A DNA stretch of 64,000 nucleotides from DATEGZ01 sp035519535 (GTDB lineage: Bacteria; Acidobacteriota; Vicinamibacteria; Vicinamibacterales; SCN-69-37), in contig DATIWF010000118.1 of the NCBI GenBank assembly GCA_035519535.1, forward strand, positions 4,882-68,881, given 5' to 3'. The translations under genes were made by a program, and so were the position numbers. Of this stretch, positions 15,597 to 22,037 are shown one piece after another; the stretch's first letter is position 1; each line of letters opens with the position of its first letter. The notes below the pieces were generated by a model. It saw nothing but the letters and a program-made list of their open reading frames with translations. It did no database searches and had not been told where the DNA came from.

Positions 15597-17411
15597 GTGA
15601 GCGCCACGCGCCGACTGCTGCTCGTGTGTCTCGTGACGTTCCTCGTCACGGGGGGCGCCGCGTTGCTGGCGGCCGACGAGGGCTGGATCATCGAGCGCTT
15701 CGACTCGCGGATCGACATTCAACCCGACGGCTCATTCACGACGCTCGAAGCGATCGACGTCGACTTCGGCCGGCAATCGAAACACGGCATCTTTCGCGAC
15801 GTTGCCTACCGGCAGGACTACGATGCGACGCGCATTCGCGAGTACGAGATCTCGCTCGTCGGCGTGACTGCCGCGAACGGCCAGCGATATCAGGTCGACA
15901 TCACAACGGACGGGGCGATGCGCCGGTTCCGGATCGGCGATCCGAGCCGGACGATCTCCGGCAAGCAGACGTACCGCATCGCCTACCGCGTCGGGCACGC
16001 GCTCAACGGCTTTCCTGATCACGACGAGCTGTACTGGAACGCGACGAACACCTGGCCCGTGCGGATCGACCGCGCCGCGGTGACGGTGCGCACCCCGGCC
16101 GGCGCCATCCAGCGCGTCGAGTGCTTCCAGGGAGCGTCCGGCTCGAGCGAGCACTGCACGGCGCGCTTCACGCCGGACGAGGCGTCGTTCACCGCGACCC
16201 GCCCGCTTCCCGCCGGCGAGCAGATGACGATCGTCGTCGGCCTCCGCAAGGGCGTGGTGCCCGATCCGCAGCCGCTGCTCGTCGCCAAGGCGGCGGCGGT
16301 TCGCGCGCCAGTCGGGCGGCAGGACCTGCCGCTGTTCTTCGACACGAGCACCCGCGCGCTCGTGATGACGGGCGCGGCGCTCGCGGCCGTCGTCGGCGGC
16401 CTGGGCGCGTTGTGGTGGCGGGTCGGCCGCGATCGACGATTCGTGTCCCTCCACTATCTGAGCGGGGACGCCCGTCAGGAACGCGTGCCGCTCTTTGGGT
16501 CGGATCCGGTCGTCGTCGAATTCGAGCCGCCGGACAAGATCCGGCCCGCCCAGATGGGCCTGCTGCTCGACGAGCGCGCCGACACGCTCGACGCGACGGC
16601 GACGATCATCGACCTCGCCGTCCGCGGCTACCTGACGATCACCGAGGTGCCGAAGACGTGGTTCCTCGGGCACGTCGACTGGCAGCTCGACCAGAAGAAG
16701 CCCGCCGACAGCTCGTTGCTCGAGTACGAGCGGATCATCCTCGACGGCCTCTTTGCGGCCGGACCGTCGCGCAAGCTGTCCGAGCTGAAGAACAAGTTCT
16801 ACGGCGACCTCGCCAAGGCCAAGAGCGCGCTCTATCGGGACGCCGTCACACGGGGCTGGTTCCCGCGCAGCCCGAACGCCGTGCGCGCGATTGCCGTGGC
16901 GCTCGGCGTCCTCGCGGCGATTGGCGGCATCGTCGCGGTCGTGTTCCTTGGCGCGCGGTACGGCGAGGGCCTGCTCGGCTTGCCGATCGCCGTCGGCGGC
17001 GTCCTGCTGGTGCTCGTGTCGGGCGCCCTGCCGCGGCGCACCGCGCTCGGGCGCGAGGCGATGCGCCGCACGCTCGGGTTCATGCGCTACATGAAGACGG
17101 CGGAGACGCAGCAGCAGGCGTTCGCTGAGCGCGCCAACATCTTCACGAGCTACCTGCCGTACGCGATTGTCTTCAGGTGCGTGGACAAGTGGGCCCGCGC
17201 GTTCAAGGACCTCGACCTGCAGCAGGCGACGGCCGGATGGTACGTCGGCACCACGCCGTTCAACGCCGGCAACTTTTCGACGACCGTGTCGAGTTTCTCG
17301 TCCTCGGTCTCGAGTGCCATTGCCTCGACGCCCGGTGGCTCCGGCGGCAGCGGCTTCAGCGGCGGATCCTCCGGCGGCGGGGGCGGGGGCGGCGGAGGCG
17401 GGAGCTGGTGA
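15597..17411 (+). CDS. DUF2207 membrane protein
   Basis: Encodes 604 residues: an N-terminal signal sequence (LLLVCLVTFLVTGGAALLA), a ~200-residue extracytoplasmic domain starting WIIERFDSRIDIQPDGSF, a membrane helix near residue 260, a soluble middle part with KIRPAQMGLLLDERAD, a helical hairpin near 430-480, and a Gly/Ser tail ending in a run of glycines and SW. This domain order is that of DUF2207, a family of unknown biochemical role frequently encoded beside LemA. The start is GTG. Its stop overlaps the ATG of the lemA gene (TGATG), so translation is coupled. Confidence 0.88.
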   Translation: MSATRRLLLVCLVTFLVTGGAALLAADEGWIIERFDSRIDIQPDGSFTTLEAIDVDFGRQSKHGIFRDVAYRQDYDATRIREYEISLVGVTAANGQRYQVDITTDGAMRRFRIGDPSRTISGKQTYRIAYRVGHALNGFPDHDELYWNATNTWPVRIDRAAVTVRTPAGAIQRVECFQGASGSSEHCTARFTPDEASFTATRPLPAGEQMTIVVGLRKGVVPDPQPLLVAKAAAVRAPVGRQDLPLFFDTSTRALVMTGAALAAVVGGLGALWWRVGRDRRFVSLHYLSGDARQERVPLFGSDPVVVEFEPPDKIRPAQMGLLLDERADTLDATATIIDLAVRGYLTITEVPKTWFLGHVDWQLDQKKPADSSLLEYERIILDGLFAAGPSRKLSELKNKFYGDLAKAKSALYRDAVTRGWFPRSPNAVRAIAVALGVLAAIGGIVAVVFLGARYGEGLLGLPIAVGGVLLVLVSGALPRRTALGREAMRRTLGFMRYMKTAETQQQAFAERANIFTSYLPYAIVFRCVDKWARAFKDLDLQQATAGWYVGTTPFNAGNFSTTVSSFSSSVSSAIASTPGGSGGSGFSGGSSGGGGGGGGGGSW

Positions 17412-17956
17412 TGATTCTGGCGCCCGGCGTCATCATCGCGGTCGTTGTGGCCATCGTCGTCGCGATTGGATTCATGGTGCTCTACAACAGCCTGGTGAGC
17501 GCGCGCCAACGCGTGCGGGAAGCGTGGAGCGCGATCGACGTGCAGCTGCAGCGCCGCGCTTCGCTCATCCCGAATCTGGTCGAAGCGGTGAAGGGCTATG
17601 CCGCGTACGAGCGGGGCACGATGATCAGGGTCGTGGAAGCGCGGAGCGCACTGGGCTCGGCGAGCGGCCCGCGTCAGGCGGCGCAGGCGAACGACGAGTT
17701 GAGCGGCGCGCTCCGGTCGGTCTTCGCGCTCGCGGAGGGCTATCCCGACCTCAAGGCCAACGAGCGCTTCGCGCAGCTGCAGGCGGACCTCGCCGACACG
17801 GAAAACAAGATCGCGTACGCGCGCAACTACTACAACGGCGCGGTCGAGACCTACAACATCCGGGTCCAGAGCGTACCGGGCGTGCTGGTCGCGCGGACAG
17901 CGGGATTCGCGCCGGCAGAGTTCTTCACCGCCGATGGACAAGGGATGGCGCGCTAA
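17411..17956 (+). CDS. lemA: LemA family protein
   Basis: Encodes 181 residues. A single N-terminal membrane helix (IIAVVVAIVVAIGFMVLYNS) is followed by a helical cytoplasmic or periplasmic domain with the LemA signatures REAWSAIDVQLQRRASLIPNL, YPDLKANERF and ENKIAYARNYYNGAVETYN. LemA proteins are membrane-anchored with no established activity. The ATG overlaps the stop of the DUF2207 gene by one base. The pairing is conserved in many bacteria and suggests a joint envelope function. Confidence 0.93.
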   Translation: MILAPGVIIAVVVAIVVAIGFMVLYNSLVSARQRVREAWSAIDVQLQRRASLIPNLVEAVKGYAAYERGTMIRVVEARSALGSASGPRQAAQANDELSGALRSVFALAEGYPDLKANERFAQLQADLADTENKIAYARNYYNGAVETYNIRVQSVPGVLVARTAGFAPAEFFTADGQGMAR

Positions 17957-18010
17957 CGCACTGGCCCGCCGACGTGGTATGAGACAGAGGATCGAATCGG
18001 AGGTGTCACT

Positions 18011-18190
18011 GTGGCCAAGCAGCTCGCATGCGGAGATCTGATGCCGGGATGCAAGTACGTTGCGAAAGCGCCGAACGAGGCCGAGCTCTTGAAGCAGGCC
18101 GCCGCCCACGCCGCGCAGGTGCACGGCATCAAGGAGATGACGCCGGACCTGCTCGCGAAGGTCAAGGCGAAGATCAGAGACGTCGCGTAG
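18011..18190 (+). CDS. DUF1059 small protein
   Basis: A 59-residue protein with GTG start and GGAGGTG five bases upstream. It matches the small DUF1059 family: an N-terminal Cys, then MPGCKYVAKAPNEAELLKQA, AAHAAQVHGI and TPDLLAKVKAKIRDV. Members are soluble proteins of about 60 residues of unknown function with two conserved cysteines, here at 7 and 14, which could bind a metal. It overlaps no other credible gene, although a long overlapping frame in another phase exists. It stands between lemA and the DUF486 gene. Confidence 0.88.
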   Translation: MAKQLACGDLMPGCKYVAKAPNEAELLKQAAAHAAQVHGIKEMTPDLLAKVKAKIRDVA

Positions 18191-18223
18191 TCGGGGCCGC
18201 CCGGCCCGGAAAGAGCCGCTCAC

Positions 18224-18562
18224 ATGGTGATTGCGAAGACCGTGTTGCTACTTGTGTGCTCGAACGTCTTCATGACGTTCGCCTGGTACGCGCACCTGCG
18301 CAACCTCCGGGCCCGGCCGCTCATCGTGGCGATCCTGGCGAGCTGGGGGATCGCGCTCTTCGAGTACATCTTCCAGGTGCCCGCCAACCGCCTCGGCTAC
18401 ACCGTCCTGCAGTTCTCGCAGCTCAAGATTCTTCAGGAGGCGATCACGCTGATCGTGTTCGTCCCGTTCGCGCTGCTCTACATGAAGCAGCCCATCAAGC
18501 TCGACTTCCTCTGGGCCGGGCTGTGTCTCGTGGGCGCGGTCTACTTCATCTTCCGGACCTGA
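18224..18562 (+). CDS. DUF486 family small membrane protein
   Basis: Encodes 112 residues with four hydrophobic helices. The segments TFAWYAHLRN, ILASWGIALFEYIFQVPANR and FSQLKILQEAITL are typical of DUF486, a family distantly related to drug/metabolite transporters. A function has not been established. The next gene starts five bases after its stop, so the two are co-expressed. Confidence 0.88.
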   Translation: MVIAKTVLLLVCSNVFMTFAWYAHLRNLRARPLIVAILASWGIALFEYIFQVPANRLGYTVLQFSQLKILQEAITLIVFVPFALLYMKQPIKLDFLWAGLCLVGAVYFIFRT

Positions 18563-18567
18563 TCGCC

Positions 18568-18918
18568 ATGCCCGCTCCGATCAAACCCGTCGTGGACATC
18601 TCCGTGCTCGAGTCGATCGACGTGCGCCTGGGCACGATCGCCGCCGTGGACGACGTCCCGGACTCGCGCAAGCTCCTGCGGCTCACGGTCAGCTTCGGCG
18701 ACCACACGCGGCAGATTCTCGCCGGCATGAAGCTCGAGCGCGCCAACCCGCAGGAGATCGTCGGCCGGCAGGCGCTCTTCGTCGTGAACCTCAAGCCGCG
18801 GTTGATGGCCGGCCTCACGTCGGAGGGCATGCTCTTCGACATCGGCCACGCGGACGGGCTGACGCCGGCGCTCGCAGTTCCCGAGCGCGCGCTTCCGGAC
18901 GGAACTCGCGCCGGGTAG
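18568..18918 (+). CDS. CsaA-like tRNA-binding domain protein
   Basis: Encodes 116 residues with the OB-fold seen in CsaA and in the C-terminus of methionyl-tRNA synthetase: LESIDVRLGTIAAVDDVPDSRKL, VSFGDHTRQILAGM and FVVNLKPRLMAGLTSEGML. CsaA is described as a secretion-related chaperone; the fold binds tRNA. Length agrees with CsaA (about 110). It is the last gene of a plus-strand run and is followed by a hairpin. Confidence 0.85.
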   Translation: MPAPIKPVVDISVLESIDVRLGTIAAVDDVPDSRKLLRLTVSFGDHTRQILAGMKLERANPQEIVGRQALFVVNLKPRLMAGLTSEGMLFDIGHADGLTPALAVPERALPDGTRAG

Positions 18919-18926
18919 AGCAACAA

Positions 18927-18975
18927 ACCACGAAGCTCACGAAGAAGAGCCTTCGAGTCCTTCGTGAGCGCTCTT
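18927..18975. terminator. CACGAAG-type hairpin between convergent genes
   Basis: GCTCACGAAG (18935-18944) and CTTCGTGAGC (18960-18969) are perfect 10-bp complements. The left side begins with a direct repeat, CCACGAAGCTCACGAAGAAG. It separates the CsaA-like gene from the end of the cytochrome oxidase operon and is expected to act in both directions. Confidence 0.65.
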
Positions 18976-18978
18976 GAC

Positions 18979-20589
18979 CTAGAACGGCTTGAATCCGGGC
19001 GATCCGAACCGCGGGTGCATGTAGAGCGTGATCAGCGGATACGCGTAGGCGATCGCCACGAGCGCGATCGCGACGACCGTCCAGAGCCCGTAGCGGTCCC
19101 ACACGCTCGCGACCGCGGGTTTGAGCGGTACCGCGAACTCGATCGCGGGCGGCTCGATCCGCTTCCCGCCCACCCAGGTCGCGAGGACCACGACCACGAA
19201 CGACATCGCGCTCAGGAACAGGATCGACCCGCCGACCGCGGCCACGACCGTGAGCGTGTGCCACTGGGCGCCGTAGTCGCCGTTGAGCGCGGCGCTGTAG
19301 ACGCGGCGCGGCAGGCCGCGCAGCCCGGCGATGTGGTAGCTCGTACTGAACAGCGCCATGCCCAGCGCCCAGAGGTACGGCTGCACGCGCGCGAGCGCCA
19401 GGAGACGAAGATCGCGGCCGAGCAGGCGCGGCAGGAGCCAGTAGGTCGCGCCCATGAACGTGAGGGCGACCGTCGTGCCCAGCGTGACGTGGAAGTGGCC
19501 CTGGATCCACGCCGTGTTGTGCACCATCGCGTTCATCGCGTAGGCGGCGTTGATCGCGCCGCCAAAGCCCCCGAACGTGAAGCCCAGCATCGCCAGCGCG
19601 ACCGACGCGAAGAACGGGTCCTTCCACGGCAGCCGGGCGATCCAGTTGAACAGCCCCGTCGCGCCTTTCATCCGTCCGGCGACCTCGAGCGACGCGATCA
19701 CCGTGAACGCGGTCACCAGGCTCGGATAGAGGATCGCGTAGGTCGTGAGCGTGTGCGCGAACTTCCAGCCCGCGCTGATGCCCGGGTCCTCGAATTGGTG
19801 GTGGAAGCCGACCGGCGTCGAAAGCACGACGAACAGGATGAACACCATCCGCGCGAGCGTGTCGCTGAACAGCCGGCCGCCGGCGATGCGCGGGAGCACC
19901 GTGTACCAGAGCACGTAGGCGGGCAGCAGCCAGAAGTACACGAGTGGATGGCCGAACCACCAGAAAAACGACCGCGCGAGCATCGGGTCGATCTTGTCCA
20001 CCCAGCCGAGCGACCAGGGAATGAGCATCCCGAGGACCTCGATCGCCAGACCCGTCGTCGCGATGTACCAGACGATGATCGTCGCGAGCATGCCGTGAAT
20101 CGCGAGCGGCGCCGGCTCGCCCGCGTGCTCGCGCCGCCAGGATCGGTAGCTCGCGATCATGATCGCGCCCCAGATCCACGACGCGATCACGAGCAGTGTC
20201 GCGCCGATGTAGAAGAACGGTGAGGCCTGGAGCGGCGGATAGAACGTGTACATCACCGTGCTCTGGCCGAGCGCGATCGTCGTCGCCGCCATGACCGAGC
20301 CGACCGCGCCGAGGGCGAACGCGAACCAACCCGTGCCGCGGCCGACGATGCGCCCGAGATTCGCCTCGGCGAGCAGGTAGCCGAGCCCCATGATGAAGTA
20401 CGTCGTGAACACGAGCGCCATCAGCACGCCGTGGGCCGTGACCGACTCGTAGTAGAGCGGCTCGCTGCGCTGCGGAAAGTCGACGTCGGCCACCGACATC
20501 GCCTGCAGCACGCCCATGCACGAGGCCACGGCGAACGCGGCGATGGCGACGCCGATGTGGGTCAGCGCGAGTGTCTGGCGGGGTTTCAT
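18979..20589 (-). CDS. ba3-type cytochrome oxidase subunit I
   Basis: Encodes 536 residues with about 13 membrane helices. Haem- and copper-ligand histidines are visible: the low-spin haem ligand in SVTAHGVLMALVF, the Cu-B histidine and tyrosine in FFWWFGHPLVYFWLLPAY, the HH pair in TPVGFHHQFEDPG, and the haem ligands in HNTAWIQGHFHVTLG. The Cu-B segment has the GHPLVYFWLLPAY form of B-family oxidases and no A-family D-channel motif. The complex reduces oxygen to water with proton pumping. ATG 20589 is chosen because GGGAGATG lies eight bases upstream; ATG 20604 is possible. Confidence 0.93.
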   Translation of the reverse strand: MKPRQTLALTHIGVAIAAFAVASCMGVLQAMSVADVDFPQRSEPLYYESVTAHGVLMALVFTTYFIMGLGYLLAEANLGRIVGRGTGWFAFALGAVGSVMAATTIALGQSTVMYTFYPPLQASPFFYIGATLLVIASWIWGAIMIASYRSWRREHAGEPAPLAIHGMLATIIVWYIATTGLAIEVLGMLIPWSLGWVDKIDPMLARSFFWWFGHPLVYFWLLPAYVLWYTVLPRIAGGRLFSDTLARMVFILFVVLSTPVGFHHQFEDPGISAGWKFAHTLTTYAILYPSLVTAFTVIASLEVAGRMKGATGLFNWIARLPWKDPFFASVALAMLGFTFGGFGGAINAAYAMNAMVHNTAWIQGHFHVTLGTTVALTFMGATYWLLPRLLGRDLRLLALARVQPYLWALGMALFSTSYHIAGLRGLPRRVYSAALNGDYGAQWHTLTVVAAVGGSILFLSAMSFVVVVLATWVGGKRIEPPAIEFAVPLKPAVASVWDRYGLWTVVAIALVAIAYAYPLITLYMHPRFGSPGFKPF

Positions 20590-20668
20590 GTCTTCATCTC
20601 CCATGCTCGCGGGGCCCCACCCCCGCTCGGCTCGTCTCGCTGCGCTCGCTCGCCAGGCCGCTGGCGCT

Positions 20669-21136
20669 TCACTTGACCGTCAGCGTGCCGACCATCATGT
20701 GATGGGCGATGCCGCAGTACTCGTTGCACGCGATGGTGTAGGTCCCTGGCTTGTCGAACGTGACCGTGAACTGGCTGACGTAGCCCGGCACCACCATCGT
20801 GTTCGCATTGGTGCCGACGACCTCGAAGCCGTGGATGACGTCCCGGCTCGTCACGCGGAACGTCACGGGTCTGCCGGCCGGAATCTCAATCGGATCCGGC
20901 GTGAACGAGAACATGGCGGCCACGATCGACACGACGACGCTGCCGTCGCTGCGCGTCGTGACCTTGGGATCGCCGAATTCCGGGTTGGCGTCGATCGACT
21001 CCGGGTCAATCGTCTCGAGGTGGCTCGGCGGCTGGATGGCCTCGAGCCCCGTCGTCACCGCGATCGTGCCGATGAAGATCGCGATGAGCACCGTCGCGAG
21101 CCACATCCAGAGGCGTTCGTAGAGGTCGACCTGCAT
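20669..21136 (-). CDS. ba3-type cytochrome oxidase subunit II (CuA)
   Basis: Encodes 155 residues: a single N-terminal helix (WLATVLIAIFIGTIAVTTGL) and a cupredoxin domain outside the membrane. The CuA ligands are in place: His in DVIHGFEV and the CNEYCGIAHHMM motif with both cysteines, His and Met. The short length and single helix match B-type oxidases rather than the two-helix A-type subunit II. It receives electrons from cytochrome c and passes them to subunit I, encoded next. Confidence 0.93.
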   Translation of the reverse strand: MQVDLYERLWMWLATVLIAIFIGTIAVTTGLEAIQPPSHLETIDPESIDANPEFGDPKVTTRSDGSVVVSIVAAMFSFTPDPIEIPAGRPVTFRVTSRDVIHGFEVVGTNANTMVVPGYVSQFTVTFDKPGTYTIACNEYCGIAHHMMVGTLTVK

Positions 21137-21151
21137 GGCGAGGGCTCCGGG

Positions 21152-21319
21152 TCAGGAATGCGGCGCGCCGCGTTTGAGGAACTCGAACACATACATCGCG
21201 AACCAGCCGAGGCCGAACAGCAGCCCGAAGATGATGACGATCGCGAGCGTGCCGCGCGGGTGGCCGAAGTCCGCCGGGTCGGTCGGCGGCGCCGGGGTCG
21301 AACGGGCCGGATCGGTCAT
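21152..21319 (-). CDS. ba3-type oxidase small subunit IIa
   Basis: A 55-residue protein: a Pro-rich N-terminus, the segment FGHPRGTLAIVIIFGLLFGL starting one transmembrane helix, and a short tail WFAMYVFEFLKRGAPHS. A single-helix protein of this size next to subunit II is the known third subunit of ba3 oxidases, which replaces the missing first helix of subunit II. Its ATG overlaps the stop of the YgbA-like gene (ATGA), and subunit II starts 16 bases after its stop. Confidence 0.85.
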   Translation of the reverse strand: MTDPARSTPAPPTDPADFGHPRGTLAIVIIFGLLFGLGWFAMYVFEFLKRGAPHS

Positions 21320-21699
21320 GACGCGTCTCCTCCGGCGGCCGGTGCGCCGCGGGCCGGTCGCGCCGGCGGCGCCTGCTGTTCCAGCCAGAGGTGACGCAGC
21401 GCCAGAAAAGGATGCCGTCGCAGCATCCGGGGTCCGGCGTAGCGCATCACGTCCTTCATGGCCGCTCGTTCAGCAGGACGATAGCAGTGAATCGGGCACC
21501 GTGCGCACGTCGTTTTGCGCGCGCCGAAGGGGCAGTGGGTCAGCCGGGCGTCGGCATAGGCCCTCAACGCCCGGCAGGTCGGGCAGAGGGTCCGGCCCCT
21601 CGTCTGGTGCAGGTCGTGGCAGTAGATCTCGACCATGGCGGCCATCGTCCGTTTGTCGCGGACGATATTGGCCGGACACTCCGCGCTCGCCCCTCGCAT
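21316..21699 (-). CDS. YgbA-like (nitrous oxide-stimulated promoter family)
   Basis: About 127 residues. The segment MVEIYCHDLHQT, the cysteine clusters LCPTCRALRAYADARL, HCPFGARKTTCARCPIHCY and MKDVMRYAGPRML match the YgbA family, a Cys-rich protein that in enterobacteria is induced by reactive nitrogen species through NsrR. Seven cysteines suggest metal binding. The start is uncertain: an open frame extends to 21822, but homology begins near ECPANIVRDKRTMAAM, so ATG 21699 is preferred. It overlaps the oxidase IIa gene by four bases, tying a nitrosative-stress family gene to an NO-sensitive terminal oxidase. Confidence 0.8.
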   Translation of the reverse strand: MRGASAECPANIVRDKRTMAAMVEIYCHDLHQTRGRTLCPTCRALRAYADARLTHCPFGARKTTCARCPIHCYRPAERAAMKDVMRYAGPRMLRRHPFLALRHLWLEQQAPPARPARGAPAAGGDAS

Positions 21700-21821
21700 G
21701 GCCGCCCACGCTGCAATTGGCATTCCGCGCGGAGGCCCCCGGGTGCGCCCGAAAGCCGCACGAATCGGCTCCTCGACCGCCTCGGTTGGGCAATATGCCG
21801 CACGCGGGTGGGAACTACTCA

Positions 21822-21975
21822 TCGGGTACGTCGGGTACGTCGGGTACGTCGGGTACGTCGGGTCCGAGGAACGCGCTGACGCTGCCTTCTTCCTTTAGGT
21901 AGAGCTAGTTGGCCAGCGACAGCGCGTTCCTGGCACCCGCCGTACCCGACGTACCTGACGTACCCGACGTACCCA
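21822..21975. repeat. 9-bp (GTACGTCGG) tandem dyad element, copy A
   Basis: The left arm has about four and a half tandem copies of CGGGTACGT followed by CCGAGGAACGCGCTGACGCT. After a ~27-base centre, the right arm reads AGCGACAGCGCGTTCCTGG and then inverted units CGTACCCGA/CGTACCTGA. The arms are near-perfect complements over about 55 bases. The element lies between the ygbA-like gene (minus) and the BNR gene (plus), thus in a divergent promoter region. Related copies are at 42456-42575 and 56505-56577. Confidence 0.85.
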
Positions 21976-22037
21976 TGAACGCTGTGCTATCGTCCGTCGT
22001 AATTCTCAGCGTTCCCCTTAACCCTGGAGCGGGTGGT

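Noticed and set aside
21909..22037. Upstream extension of the BNR protein through the 9-bp repeat (PDVPDVPDV)
   Set aside because: A typical signal peptide starts at ATG 22038; the extension would put 43 residues of repeat-coded sequence before it.
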